DNA of 64,000 nt from CAZMGB01 sp964565775 (GTDB lineage Bacteria; Chloroflexota; Dehalococcoidia; DSTF01; JALHUB01), in contig CAZMGB010000005.1 in the NCBI GenBank assembly GCA_964565775.1, positions 1 through 64,000 on the forward strand, written 5' to 3'. A program made the position numbers and the translations under genes. Under the pieces are notes generated by a model. The model did not search any database and was not told the origin of the DNA. It saw only the letters and a list, made by a program, of their open reading frames with translations. Below are positions 49,789-59,098 of the stretch, piece after piece. Numbering within the stretch: the stretch's first letter is position 1; the number at the start of each line of letters is the position of its first letter.

Positions 49789-50388
49789 CTACGCCTCTAC
49801 CTTGAGCAGAATCTCGTCTATTATGCCGTATTCCCTGGCCTGCTGCGCGTCCATGTAGAAGTCGCGGTCTGAATCGCGGGCGATCCGCTCGGGGGGCTGA
49901 CCGGTGTGCTTGGCCAGGATGTCACGGATTATCTGCTGCTCTCGCAGTATCTCCTTCGCCGCTATCTCGATGTCGGCGGCCTGGCCGGTGGCGCCTCCCC
50001 GTGCCTGATGCATGTGCATAGTCGCGTTGGGCATGGCAAAACGTTTGCCGGGCGTTCCCGCCGCCAGCAGCACCGTGGCGAAGCTGGCGGTCATGCCCAC
50101 GCAGTAGGTGGCCACATCCGGGCGAACCAGTTGCAGTGTGTCATAGATGGCCAGCCCGGACGGCACGACCCCTCCCGGCGAGTGGATGTACATGTTGATG
50201 TCTTTGTCCGGGTCCTCCCGCTCCAGATAGAGCAGTTGAGCGATGATCAGATTCGCCACCTGATCGTCGATGGGCGTGCCCAGAAAAATGATGCGCTCGC
50301 GGAGCAGCAGGGAGTAGATATCGAAAGCGCGCTCCCCCCGGGCGCCCGTCTCGATGACCATCGGGATGATGTTATAGGCGGGCATCAT
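49789..50388 (-). CDS. clpP: ClpP serine protease
   Basis: A 199-residue subunit of the ClpXP chamber. The N-terminal NIIPMVIE and GERAFDIYSLLLRERIIFLG are canonical, and YIHSPGGVVPSGLAIYDTLQ gives the oxyanion strand. Around the nucleophile it reads GMTASFATVLLAAG where most ClpPs have GxAASMGA: the Ser is kept but the neighbours differ. The catalytic His lies in ATMHMHQARGG (family IMIHQP) and Asp follows in ERDSDRDFYMD. All three catalytic residues appear intact. ATG 50388, with GGAGAAG upstream, 36 bases after tig. Confidence 0.95.
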   Translation of the reverse strand: MMPAYNIIPMVIETGARGERAFDIYSLLLRERIIFLGTPIDDQVANLIIAQLLYLEREDPDKDINMYIHSPGGVVPSGLAIYDTLQLVRPDVATYCVGMTASFATVLLAAGTPGKRFAMPNATMHMHQARGGATGQAADIEIAAKEILREQQIIRDILAKHTGQPPERIARDSDRDFYMDAQQAREYGIIDEILLKVEA

Positions 50389-50424
50389 CGCTTCTCCTAG
50401 TCCTCCATTACTATAACGTCTGTC

Positions 50425-51789
50425 TTAATCGATTGTTTCCGGCGTCTCTTCGCCCTGGATCGTCCCTTCGGCTGCCGCCGAATCCGGCGCCGCCGCAACA
50501 CCGGAGCCGCCGTCCGCCGACGCGATGCTCACCAGGCGGTCCAGCGTCTTGCGGGCGAGCAGAGAGCGGCGGATGGCGTCACGGCTGTCCTGCCCCTCGA
50601 AGAGCTTCTGGACCTCTGCGGCCCGCGCCCCCGCTCCCGACGCCATTCCCGCCACCTCCTCGTCCACCTCAGCATCGCTCACATCTATATTCTCGACCTC
50701 GGCGAGCTTCGTCAACATGAGGGAGCGGGTCACCCGCTCGATTGCCGCCGGCCTCAGCTCGAGGCGGAGCTCCTCCTCCGTCCTCCCCACCCGCTGCAGG
50801 TAGCGCTCCAGGGCGTGTGTGTCCTTCTGGCCGGAGCCGCTCTGCTCCCGCAGGAGCCTGTCTACCTCCCTCTCCACAAGAACGGGCGGGTACTCCACCG
50901 TGGCGCCCTGGAGGAGAGCGTCCAGGATGCGGTCGTGGTAGCGGTGCCTGGCGGCCTCCTCCTCCACCTGGCGCAGGTTGTTGGTGATCCGCTCCCGCAG
51001 CGCCTCCAGGCTGGGAAACCCCTCTCCCACCTGACGCGCGAAGGCGTCGTCCAGCGACGGCAGGTTCTCTTCCTTGATCTCTTTCACCAGCACCCGGTAG
51101 ACGCAGGTCTTCCCCGCAAGCCGAGGGTCGCTGTGGTCGGCGGCGACATCCACCGCCAGCTCCGTCTCCACCCCCTTCTCCACCCCAATCAGCTTCTCGG
51201 CGAAGCCCGGCAGCGAGACTGTGACCCCCTCCCTGAGCTGGAACTCCACGTCCTTCTGATCCATGATCTTGTCGCCATCGACGGTGCTGACGACATCGGC
51301 TCGCAGGACATCTCCCCACTGGACGGGCCGCTGGACGGGCTCCAGGGTGGCGTAGCGCCGCTGCACGTCCTTCAGGGCCTCCTCCACCCTTTCCGGGTCC
51401 ACCTCTACGGGCTCTTCCGGCACCCTCAGCTGCTGATAGTCGCCCAGCTCGATCGTGGGCCGCACGGGGACAGTCGCCTTGACGACCAGCGGCTCGGTGC
51501 TGGCGACCTCCACCTCAGGCAGATCGATAGGCTCCAGCTCCTGCTCCTCCACCGCCTGTCGATAGACCTCCGGGATCAGCCGGTCCAGGGCCTCGCTCAT
51601 GAGGCTGTCAGGGCCCAGGTATCGTTCGAGCATGGCCCGGGGCGCCTTGCCTGGCCGAAAGCCCGGCACGCGTGTCCGCTCGGAGAGCCGACGGTAGGCT
51701 TGCTCCAGGGAACGCTCGACACGCTCCGGTTCAACCTCGATCTCGAGGACGACCTGGCTTTGGGGGAGCTTCTCAGCGGAAACCTTCAT
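50425..51789 (-). CDS. tig: Trigger factor
   Basis: A 454-residue ribosome-bound chaperone. The ribosome-binding signature GFRPGKAPR is present in VPGFRPGKAPRAMLERYL, the middle FKBP-like domain runs about 155-240 (WGDVLRADVVSTVDG...FAEKLIGVEKG), and a long helical C-terminal domain follows. The tail after about 425 is an acidic, Ala-rich low-complexity stretch. ATG 51789 lies close to the TGC-TATAAT -10. First gene of tig-clpP-clpX, the conserved order. Confidence 0.95.
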   Translation of the reverse strand: MKVSAEKLPQSQVVLEIEVEPERVERSLEQAYRRLSERTRVPGFRPGKAPRAMLERYLGPDSLMSEALDRLIPEVYRQAVEEQELEPIDLPEVEVASTEPLVVKATVPVRPTIELGDYQQLRVPEEPVEVDPERVEEALKDVQRRYATLEPVQRPVQWGDVLRADVVSTVDGDKIMDQKDVEFQLREGVTVSLPGFAEKLIGVEKGVETELAVDVAADHSDPRLAGKTCVYRVLVKEIKEENLPSLDDAFARQVGEGFPSLEALRERITNNLRQVEEEAARHRYHDRILDALLQGATVEYPPVLVEREVDRLLREQSGSGQKDTHALERYLQRVGRTEEELRLELRPAAIERVTRSLMLTKLAEVENIDVSDAEVDEEVAGMASGAGARAAEVQKLFEGQDSRDAIRRSLLARKTLDRLVSIASADGGSGVAAAPDSAAAEGTIQGEETPETID

Positions 51790-51812
51790 AGACCGGCAGC
51801 CTCCGAACCCGA

Positions 51813-51821
51813 ATTATAGCA
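51813..51821 (-). promoter_or_regulatory. Extended -10 promoter of tig-clpP-clpX
   Basis: Minus strand TGC-TATAAT (51821-51813), with a perfect -10. A TTGACA lies upstream but 25 bases away, too far for a normal -35. The leader to ATG 51789 is about 17 bases. Confidence 0.6.
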
Positions 51822-51885
51822 GAGACACCTCGCCACCAGAAAGTGTCAACTCTCTCTTCCCCCGGCCTGGCCTCCCTCGACACAC

Positions 51886-52869
51886 TCACCGCGCGTGGGG
51901 GGTCAGTATGTCGGTCAGCGCATCGCCCAGCAGGTTGAAGGAGAAGATGAGGATCGCCACCACTGTACCGGGCACGAGCAGCAGATGGGGATTCGCCTGA
52001 AGGGTTCGAATCGAACCCCCTTCGTAGAGCATCGCCCCGAAGCTCGGCGTGGGCGGCTGTACACCAACGCCGAACCAGGTGAGAGCGATCTCGGTGCCAG
52101 CGACCGCACCCAGTGAGGCGGAAAGTCCCACGATGATGATGTTGCTCACATTGGGCAGGAGATGGTGGAAGATGACACGCCAGGTGGAGGCGCCCATGGC
52201 CCTCGCCGCCGTAACGTACTCCGTCTCACGGAGCGCCAGCACCTGCGACCGGATGACCCTCGCTCCGCCCACCCAGGCGAAGAGCGACAGGGCAGTGAAG
52301 ACAAGGAAGTAGTCGGAGAAGCCTTCTATCCGCAGCCAGCCCTCCAGGGCCTTCAGCCAGCCCCAGCCGCGCACGCGGTCGCCCAGACTGGCGTTGATCA
52401 TGATGAGCATGGGCAGGCCCGGCAGGGCAAAGAAGACATCGCCCACGCGCATTATGAGGGTGTCCACCCAGCGGCCGACGTAGCCAGCTAGGAGCCCCAG
52501 CGAGACTGAGAGCACCACCCCGCCCGTGAGGAGAGTGGCCAGGGTGATGATGACGGTCGTGCGGGACGCCCACATCACGCGGCTCAGCATGTCGCGGCCC
52601 AGGTCGTCCGTACCGAACGGGTGGGCGAGGGACGGGCCCTGACGTACGTTCTCCAGGTCCTGCGCCGTGTAGCTGTGGGGAGCGATCACGGGCACGAAGA
52701 AACCGACGAAGTAAAAGATGATGATAGCTACAAGGGCGAGGACGGCGATCTTCTTGCGCAGTAGTCGCCCCACCGCCAACCGGAAGGGGCTGCGCGCCGG
52801 AGCCACCCCCAGCTCTTCGAAAGTCTCAGCGGCTACGTCTGCCATATCAACCTGTACGCTGTCGCTCAT
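51886..52869 (-). CDS. ABC transporter permease, DppC/OppC-like
   Basis: A 327-residue inner-membrane permease of the peptide/nickel importer family. The N-terminal DppC domain (FRLAVGRLLRKKIAVLALVAIII) and APHSYTAQDLENVRQGPSLAHPFGTDDLGRDMLSRVMW are typical, and the EAA loop is EYVTAARAMGASTWRVIFHHLLPN. Six helices can be traced. ATG 52869 overlaps the upstream permease gene by 23 bases. It ends in LLGDALTDILTPHAR. It is the last gene of the SBP-DppB-DppC operon; no ATPase gene follows (tig is next, with its own promoter). Confidence 0.92.
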   Translation of the reverse strand: MSDSVQVDMADVAAETFEELGVAPARSPFRLAVGRLLRKKIAVLALVAIIIFYFVGFFVPVIAPHSYTAQDLENVRQGPSLAHPFGTDDLGRDMLSRVMWASRTTVIITLATLLTGGVVLSVSLGLLAGYVGRWVDTLIMRVGDVFFALPGLPMLIMINASLGDRVRGWGWLKALEGWLRIEGFSDYFLVFTALSLFAWVGGARVIRSQVLALRETEYVTAARAMGASTWRVIFHHLLPNVSNIIIVGLSASLGAVAGTEIALTWFGVGVQPPTPSFGAMLYEGGSIRTLQANPHLLLVPGTVVAILIFSFNLLGDALTDILTPHAR

Positions 52870-53851
52870 AGCGGACGCGCGGGTCGATGAACGTATAGGC
52901 GATATCGATAGCGATGTTGGCGGTGATGAAGGCGACCGCCAGAATCAACGTCAGGCCAAGGATCACGTTGTAGTCCCTGGTTGGGATCGACTCGAAGGCC
53001 AGCCGTCCGATGCCAGGTATGCCCAGCAGCGTCTCGGTAAAGAAGGCGCCCTCCAGGAGGGTGACCAGGGAGATGCCGATGACGGTGATAAGCGGCAGGA
53101 GGGCGTTACGGGCGACGTGACGGCTGACGACGGTGAATTCGCGCAGACCCTTTGCCCGCGCCGTGCGCACGTAGTCCTCCCCCAGCACCGCCAGGGTCGT
53201 CGCCCGCGCCAGCCGCGCCACGCCCGCGACGCCGGGCAGCGAGAGGGCAAGGGCGGGTATGATGAGACGCTTGCTCGGAATTCCAATGCACTCGAAGTCG
53301 GTCGGCAGCGCGCCTATCTTGATCGGGCAACCCCAGCCGCCGGTGGGGAGCCAGCCCAACTTCACGACGAAGATCAGGAGCATCAGGGGGACCATCACCA
53401 GGACCGGCACCGACTGGAAGAACAGGAAGGTGCTGATGGACATCGGATCGGCCCAGGTGCCCTGCCTGAGGGCAGCGAGAATGCCCACCGGGATGCCCAC
53501 GGCAAACGTGATGGCCAGCGCTATCAGCCCCAACTGGGCCGAAACCCACATCTTAGGGAAGATGAGCTCCGACACAGACCTATCGCGGAAGCGATAGCTG
53601 TCCCCCATGTCACCGTGCAGTACCAGGTCCCTTATGTAGATGGCGTACTGCTCGTAGAAGGGCTTGTCGAGGCCGAACTCGGCTCTGACGCGGGCCAGCG
53701 CCTCAGGATCACGGAGCTGACCTTGGGCGACGCTGATCGGGTCACCGGGGGGGCCGAGGCGGGTCACCGTGAAGGCGATGAAGGAGACGGCCAGAAGGAT
53801 GAGAGGCGCCCACAGGAGGCGCCTCACCACGTAGGGAACGATTCCTTGCAT
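52847..53851 (-). CDS. ABC transporter permease, DppB/OppB-like
   Basis: A 334-residue partner permease. YVVRRLLWAPLILLAVSFIAFTVTRLGPPGDP is the family start; the extracytoplasmic loop is enlarged (about residues 155-190, with GWGCPIKIGALPTDFECIG), and the EAA loop reads DYVRTARAKGLREFTVVSRHVARNALLP. The end DIAYTFIDPRVRYE is canonical. ATG 53851 is 92 bases downstream of the binding-protein gene. With its neighbour it would form the membrane pore for peptides or similar solutes. Confidence 0.92.
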   Translation of the reverse strand: MQGIVPYVVRRLLWAPLILLAVSFIAFTVTRLGPPGDPISVAQGQLRDPEALARVRAEFGLDKPFYEQYAIYIRDLVLHGDMGDSYRFRDRSVSELIFPKMWVSAQLGLIALAITFAVGIPVGILAALRQGTWADPMSISTFLFFQSVPVLVMVPLMLLIFVVKLGWLPTGGWGCPIKIGALPTDFECIGIPSKRLIIPALALSLPGVAGVARLARATTLAVLGEDYVRTARAKGLREFTVVSRHVARNALLPLITVIGISLVTLLEGAFFTETLLGIPGIGRLAFESIPTRDYNVILGLTLILAVAFITANIAIDIAYTFIDPRVRYERQRTG

Positions 53852-53942
53852 GACCTTTGGCCGAGGCCCTGGGCTCTAGACCTCCGGCTCCCTTCTTCGC
53901 ATGACCCCCGAGCCGCCATGCTCCAGGATCGCAGGTTTCGCG

Positions 53943-55610
53943 CTACTTCTCGATACTTGCGAAGCGGAGCCGTGGGATGACCATGGGCGTCACCGACAAG
54001 CCCTTCACATAGGACTTCACCAGAGCATGATCCCTGCCGAAGTAGAGCGGGATCCAGGGGGCGTCGTTGATGATGATCTGTTCGGCCTGGCTATACAGAT
54101 CGTACCGCCGCGCCTGATCCTGCTCGGTGCGCGCCTCTTCGATCAGCCGGTCAACCTCCGCGTTGCTGTAGCGAGAGCTGTTTTGGCGGCTCTTGCTGTA
54201 GAAGAGGAGGTCGATGACGTTCTGGGGGTCCGGGTAGTCCATGATCCAGCCTGAGGCGAAGAACTGGTGGCGGCCGGCGTCCAGGTCGGCGAAGAAGGTG
54301 GCCGCATCCGTCTGCTCGATCTGCACCGTGACGCCGAGGTTCTGCTTCCACATCTCGACCATCGCCTGCGTATCGAGACCGACCGTGGCGCCGCCACCGA
54401 CCTCGGTCAGCGTGATCTCGGGGAGATTGTCCGGGCCGCCGTACTTGGATTCCTTCAGGAGCTGACGGGCCTTCTCGGGGTCGTAGTCCAGCGCCTGAGC
54501 TTTCGAAGTGTAGCCCGGCAGACCGGGCGGCACAATGCCGTTCGCCACCGGCAGCATGTCTTTCAGCACCACCCTGGCGATAGTCTCCCGGTCGATGGCA
54601 TGGCCGAAGGCCTGGCGCACCTTTGGGTCATCGAACGGCGCCGCCTCGGTGTTGAAGCCCAGGTAGTAGGTGGAGAGCTCATCGCCCGTGACGTAGTCTG
54701 CGTGCAGCGGGTCCGACGGGTCCAGCACCCCCTCGATGTCACGGATGCTGACGCCGGAGAAGTCAATTTCGCCTTTCTTATACATCGTCAGCACGGAGGC
54801 CCCGGCGAGCAGGAAGGTGACCTGCTGTATCTTGGGCGCACCGAGATGATAGCGGTCGTTCGCTTCAAGGGTGACGCTCTCACCGAGCCGCCACTCCTTC
54901 ATCTTGTAGGGCCCCGTGCCGTTCGGCTTTCGCGTCCAGTTGCGAGGATCGCCCTCCACCTGCTGCCGGTCGACGACGAAGGCGGTGGGATAGGTGAGCT
55001 TCGCAAGGAAGTATGGTTTGGGCGCGTCGATGGTGATCTCGAGGGTGAAATCGTCGACCACCCGGATGCCCTTGATCTCCTCAGCGCGGCCCCGGATCAT
55101 GTCCTTGGCGCCGACGATGTCTCCGAGGTACGCGTCGGCCACCGAAGATGCCGTGGCCGGGTCGGCGGCCCGCTCCATCGAATACTTGAAGTCGTCGGCC
55201 GTCACCAGGCGGTTGGTGTTGTGGAAGACGACGTCATCGCGGAGGTGGAAGGTGTAGACGGTCCCGTCGGGGCTGATGTCCCAGCTCCTAGCGATGTCGG
55301 GGACGATGTTCAGGTCGGGGTCGATGGTGACGAGGCCGCCGAAGATCTCGACGATGTAGGAGGCGGAAACGGCGTCGCTGGCAACGGCCGGGTCGAGCGT
55401 TATCGGGTCGCTGCCGGGTAGGCGCAGCTCCTGGCCCGACGGTGGCGCTTGCGTCGCCTCCCCCTGGTTCGACTGCCCGGTCGCCGGCTGGCCAGCCCCA
55501 CCGCCGTTGCCGCCGCCGGAGTTGATGATGACGAGCGCAGAGATGACGCCGATGGCCAGCACGAGGATGGCCACGACTCCGAGGACTATGCCGATCAGCC
55601 GGTTGCTCAT
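53943..55610 (-). CDS. ABC transporter substrate-binding protein, family 5 (peptide type)
   Basis: A 555-residue solute-binding protein of the DppA/OppA class. One hydrophobic helix (IGIVLGVVAILVLAIGVISALVIINS) anchors it; there is no lipobox Cys, unusual for a Gram-positive-like lipoprotein SBP. After a Gly/Ser/Pro/Gln linker the fold starts LRLPGSDPITLDPAVASDAVS, with YTFHLRDDVVFHN, NGTGPYKMKEW, RQAFGHAIDRE, WIMDYPDPQNVIDLLFYS and NAEVDRLIEEAR, all family motifs. ATG 55610. The ligand could be a peptide or another organic solute. Confidence 0.92.
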   Translation of the reverse strand: MSNRLIGIVLGVVAILVLAIGVISALVIINSGGGNGGGAGQPATGQSNQGEATQAPPSGQELRLPGSDPITLDPAVASDAVSASYIVEIFGGLVTIDPDLNIVPDIARSWDISPDGTVYTFHLRDDVVFHNTNRLVTADDFKYSMERAADPATASSVADAYLGDIVGAKDMIRGRAEEIKGIRVVDDFTLEITIDAPKPYFLAKLTYPTAFVVDRQQVEGDPRNWTRKPNGTGPYKMKEWRLGESVTLEANDRYHLGAPKIQQVTFLLAGASVLTMYKKGEIDFSGVSIRDIEGVLDPSDPLHADYVTGDELSTYYLGFNTEAAPFDDPKVRQAFGHAIDRETIARVVLKDMLPVANGIVPPGLPGYTSKAQALDYDPEKARQLLKESKYGGPDNLPEITLTEVGGGATVGLDTQAMVEMWKQNLGVTVQIEQTDAATFFADLDAGRHQFFASGWIMDYPDPQNVIDLLFYSKSRQNSSRYSNAEVDRLIEEARTEQDQARRYDLYSQAEQIIINDAPWIPLYFGRDHALVKSYVKGLSVTPMVIPRLRFASIEK

Positions 55611-55717
55611 TCGTCTCCCCGTGAATATTCGGCCTGCGGCGCTCCTTGGTTAACCACAGATGACACCTGGCGGGGTTTCACCCTCAAGAACCACGCCCGG
55701 CGATATTCCTTCCAGCT

Positions 55718-57508
55718 CTAGGTCTCCTTGAGCGCCATCCCCAGCTCCGCGAGCTGCTCTGGCGACACCGGCGACGGCGCGCCCGTCATGGGGTCGGCTG
55801 CGGTCTTCGTCTTGGGGAAAGTCATCACCTCGCGGATGTCGTCCTCCCCCACGAGAAGAGCGACGTTGCGCTCGAGCCCGGCAGCGATACCGCCGTGAGG
55901 GGGCGCCCCGTATTCGAAGGCCTCCAGCATGTGGCCGAAGCGGGCCTGGGCCTGCTCCGGGCCGATGCCGAGGAGCGAGAACATCTTCAGTTGCACTTCC
56001 CGCTGGTGAATTCTGATGCTGCCGCCCGCCATCTCCCAGCCGTTGCACACCAGGTCATAGGCCTGAGCCCGCACCCGTCCCGGGTCCGACTCCAGAAGCG
56101 GCAGGTCTTCCGGCTTGGGTGAGGTGAAGGGATGGTGGACGGCGTACCAACGGCCGTCTTCCTCGTGCCACTCGAGAAGGGGGAAGTCGACGACGCGGCC
56201 CCAGGCGAGGGTGTTGGGGTCGGCGAGGTTCAAGCGGCGGGCCACCTCTCGACGGAGGGCATCGAGCCCGGCGTTCACAGTATCCGGCTTGTCCGCCACG
56301 ATCAGCAGCAGGTCGCCGCGCTTGGCGCCCGCCCGCTGGGCCATCCCCTTAACCAGCTCCAGGGTGAGGAAGCGGCCCATGGGCGACCGGAACTCGCCCT
56401 CCTTCAGCTCCTCGATCGGTCCCTCGCCCTCCAGGGCCACCGACACCAGGCCGCGGGCGCCCACCGTCTGGACGAAAGACGTGAGCTCATCGATCTGCCG
56501 GCGCGTGAATACGGCGCCGCCCGGCGCAGCGAGACCGCGCACCTGCCCTCCGCCATCGAGCGCCTGGCGGAAGATGGCGAAATCGGAGCCGGCAGCGAGG
56601 TCGCTGAAGTCGGCCAGCTCCATCCCGTAGCGGAGGTCGGGTTTGTCCGTCCCGAAGCGGCGCATGGCCTCCTCGTAGGTCAAGCGGGCGAAGGGCTTCG
56701 TCAGCTTCAGGTCGGGCCGGACAGTCTCACAGAGGGCAGTGTATAGCTCCTCCATCAAGTCCAGGACATCGTCCGCCACAACGAAGCTCATCTCCAGGTC
56801 GAGCTGCGTGAACTCCGGCTGGCGGTCGGCGCGGATGTCCTCGTCCCGGAAGCAGCGGGCGATCTGGAAGTAGCGCTCGAAGCCCGACACCATCAGGAGC
56901 TGCTTGAACTGCTGCGGCGACTGGGGCAGGGCGTAGAACAAGCCGCGGTTGATGCGGCTGGGCACCAGGTAGTCGCGGGCGCCCTCCGGCGTCGGGTTCG
57001 CCAGTATGGGCGTCTCGATCTCGATAAATCCGCGGTCTCCCAGGAAGTTGCGTATGAACTTGATGATGCGGTAGCGCATCCAGAGATGGTGCTGCATCCG
57101 GCTGCGGCGCAGGTCGAGGTATCGATAGCGCAGGCGCAGGAGCTCCTCCACGTCTCCGTCCTCATAGATGTAAAAGGGCGGCGTCTTGGAGGGGTTGAGG
57201 ATGGTGGCGGCGGTGGCCTGCACCTCGATCTCGCCCGTGGGCAGGCCGCGGTTCTCGGTGCCCGGACGCCTCGGCGCCACCTCTCCCGTGACCTGGACGA
57301 CGTACTCTCCCCGCACCTGGTCGGCAACGGCGTGGGCGTCGGCGGCCGTCTCAGGATTGAACACCACCTGGACCAACCCCCGGCTGTCCCGCAGGTCGAT
57401 GAAGATGAGGCGTCCGTGGTCGCGACGGCGGTTCACCCAGCCGGCAAGCGTCACCTTCTGGCCACTGTGCTCCTTGCGCAACTCTCCGCAGAAGTGAGTC
57501 TTGAGCAA
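55718..57508 (-). CDS. aspS: Aspartyl-tRNA synthetase
   Basis: A 596-residue class II synthetase of the bacterial type. The N-terminal OB anticodon domain (VTLAGWVNRRRDHGRLIFIDLRDS) is followed by motif 1 in RYRIIKFIRNFLGDRGFIEIETPIL, motif 2 with FRDEDIRADRQPEFTQLDLEMSF, the bacterial GAD insertion (about 290-420), and motif 3 in GGIAAGLERNVALL (family GLDRLVMLL, here with Asn). With no visible asnRS/GatCAB it may be discriminating or not. TTG 57508 has GGGAGGT upstream; the longer frame to 57622 overlaps hemW's promoter. Confidence 0.95.
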   Translation of the reverse strand: MLKTHFCGELRKEHSGQKVTLAGWVNRRRDHGRLIFIDLRDSRGLVQVVFNPETAADAHAVADQVRGEYVVQVTGEVAPRRPGTENRGLPTGEIEVQATAATILNPSKTPPFYIYEDGDVEELLRLRYRYLDLRRSRMQHHLWMRYRIIKFIRNFLGDRGFIEIETPILANPTPEGARDYLVPSRINRGLFYALPQSPQQFKQLLMVSGFERYFQIARCFRDEDIRADRQPEFTQLDLEMSFVVADDVLDLMEELYTALCETVRPDLKLTKPFARLTYEEAMRRFGTDKPDLRYGMELADFSDLAAGSDFAIFRQALDGGGQVRGLAAPGGAVFTRRQIDELTSFVQTVGARGLVSVALEGEGPIEELKEGEFRSPMGRFLTLELVKGMAQRAGAKRGDLLLIVADKPDTVNAGLDALRREVARRLNLADPNTLAWGRVVDFPLLEWHEEDGRWYAVHHPFTSPKPEDLPLLESDPGRVRAQAYDLVCNGWEMAGGSIRIHQREVQLKMFSLLGIGPEQAQARFGHMLEAFEYGAPPHGGIAAGLERNVALLVGEDDIREVMTFPKTKTAADPMTGAPSPVSPEQLAELGMALKET

Positions 57509-57679
57509 CGAAACCTCCCTCGCCCTTCCGCATGCTCGCCGCACGTCGAGCGCCGAGTCTCCCAAGAGTGTCGCACGCGCTACCCCTGAAGTCAACGCGA
57601 ACGCCCTTCGACGCGCGAGCAAGAAGACTCAGCGAAGAAGAGAGCCCTGGGCCAGCGGCGGGGCACACCCCGGCCGCCG

Positions 57680-57689
57680 GTGCTACAAT
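57680..57689 (+). promoter_or_regulatory. Extended -10 promoter of hemW
   Basis: GTGC-TACAAT, with the -10 at 57684-57689. It overlaps the in-frame ATG at 57688, so the gene is more likely to start at GTG 57709. Confidence 0.5.
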
Positions 57690-57708
57690 GAGCGCGGCGG
57701 CTTGCATC

Positions 57709-58980
57709 GTGGACGAACGCCTCAGCCTCTACATCCACATCCCGTTCTGCGCCGCTAAGTGCGGCTACTGCGACTTCAACTCCTACGCGGGACAGGAGTC
57801 GCTCATCCCCGCCTACACCCAGGCCCTGATCCGTGAGGCGGGTCTATGGGCGCCGCTGTGCGAAGGGCGGCGGGTGGAGACGGTGTACTTCGGCGGCGGC
57901 ACTCCGAGCCTCATGCTACTGTCGGACCTGGAGCGAGTCCTCGGCCGGGCGCGATCGGATTTCGACGTCGCGCCGGACGCCGAGGTGTCGCTGGAGGCGA
58001 ACCCCGGCTCCGTTGACTCCGACTACCTGCGCGGCCTGCGCAGCCTGGGCGTGAACCGCCTGAGCATCGGCGTGCAGAGCCTCGACGACGGAGAGCTTGC
58101 GGCCCTCGGCCGCATTCACTCGGCGGAGGAGGCGAGAGCGGCATTCACGGCGGCACGACGGGCCGGCTTCGACAACGTGAGCCTGGACCTCATCTACGGC
58201 CTGCCCCGCCAGACTCCGGCGCAGTGGCAGGGGAACCTGGAAGCGGCGCTGGCACTAACGCCCGAGCACCTCTCCCTGTACGCCCTCACCATCGAAGAGG
58301 ACACGCCGCTGGGCCGCGACGTCGCCAGCGGCCGCGTCCCCGAGCCCGACCCGGACATCGCCGCCGAGATGTACACGTGGGCGGAGGAGCGTCTCGGCGA
58401 CGCCGGCTACGAGCACTACGAGATCTCGAACTGGTCGAGGCCCGGGTTCCAGTGCCGCCACAACGTCGCTTGCTGGCGCAACGGATCGTGGTTGGGGCTG
58501 GGCGCCGGCTCCCACTCCCACCTGCGTCAGACCGCCGGACGAGAGACGTGGGAGGCGGGGTATCGCTTCGCCAACGCCGCCGCGACGCAACGCTACATCG
58601 ACCTCGTGGGCGAGACGTGGGCCGCGCGCCGCCAGGACGGCGAGAGGCCGGAGCTGGACTCGATGCGACAGGTGACCTTCCGGGAGCGCATTGACCGGAA
58701 GCTGGAGAGGGCGGACACGCTCATTCTGGGCCTCCGTCTGACGGAGGGCGTGCGACCGGCCGACTGGCGCGCCCGCTTCGGCGAAGACCTCGAAGCTGCG
58801 TATGGACCCACCCTGGCCGAGCTGAGGGGGCTCGGCGTCCTGGAGCACGATGCCGGCCCCCTGCGGCTGTCCCGGCGAGGCCGCCTCCTCGCCAACGAGG
58901 TCTTCCAGCGCTTCCTGCCCGACCGGGAGAGCCCCGCCGGAGGGGAGGGTTGCTATCAGCCACGGAAGGACACAGACTGA
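57709..58980 (+). CDS. hemW: HemW-like radical SAM protein
   Basis: A 423-residue radical-SAM protein of the coproporphyrinogen-III-oxidase-like group. HemW proteins are haem chaperones; earlier annotation calls them oxygen-independent coproporphyrinogen oxidases. LYIHIPFCAAKCGYCDFNSY has the CxxxCxxC cluster ligands plus the F-N, GGGTPSLM and EANPGSVD are SAM-binding, and the later RPGFQCRHNVACWRNGSWLGLGAGSHS is typical of HemW. GTG 57709 is chosen over ATG 57688 because the latter lies in the -10 box. The last codons (CYQPRKDTD) are part of an inverted repeat that runs past the stop. Confidence 0.88.
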   Translation: MDERLSLYIHIPFCAAKCGYCDFNSYAGQESLIPAYTQALIREAGLWAPLCEGRRVETVYFGGGTPSLMLLSDLERVLGRARSDFDVAPDAEVSLEANPGSVDSDYLRGLRSLGVNRLSIGVQSLDDGELAALGRIHSAEEARAAFTAARRAGFDNVSLDLIYGLPRQTPAQWQGNLEAALALTPEHLSLYALTIEEDTPLGRDVASGRVPEPDPDIAAEMYTWAEERLGDAGYEHYEISNWSRPGFQCRHNVACWRNGSWLGLGAGSHSHLRQTAGRETWEAGYRFANAAATQRYIDLVGETWAARRQDGERPELDSMRQVTFRERIDRKLERADTLILGLRLTEGVRPADWRARFGEDLEAAYGPTLAELRGLGVLEHDAGPLRLSRRGRLLANEVFQRFLPDRESPAGGEGCYQPRKDTD

Positions 58981-59047
58981 CACGGATCGGCCGCCGACGG
59001 GTTCCGGTGACCGTCGAATCTGTGTCTCGTCTGTGCGAATCTGTGGC
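58959..59047. repeat. Palindromic repeat overlapping the hemW stop
   Basis: GCCAC (58959-58963) with GTGGC (59043-59047), and CACAGAC (58971-58977) with GTCTGTG (59029-59035) are nested; the full arms read CCACGGAAGGACACAGAC and a degenerate complement. Such 'CCACGGAAGGACAC' units are met as dispersed repeats in several phyla. It supplies the last seven codons of hemW. Confidence 0.55.
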
Positions 59048-59098
59048 AGCCTGAATAGCCCATCGTCAGGAAGCCGCGGCTTCCATGCGACGCGCACC

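Noticed and set aside
52000..52020. GGGTTCGATTCG-like T-arm string on the minus strand
   Set aside because: It is inside the DppC permease coding sequence and has no tRNA around it.
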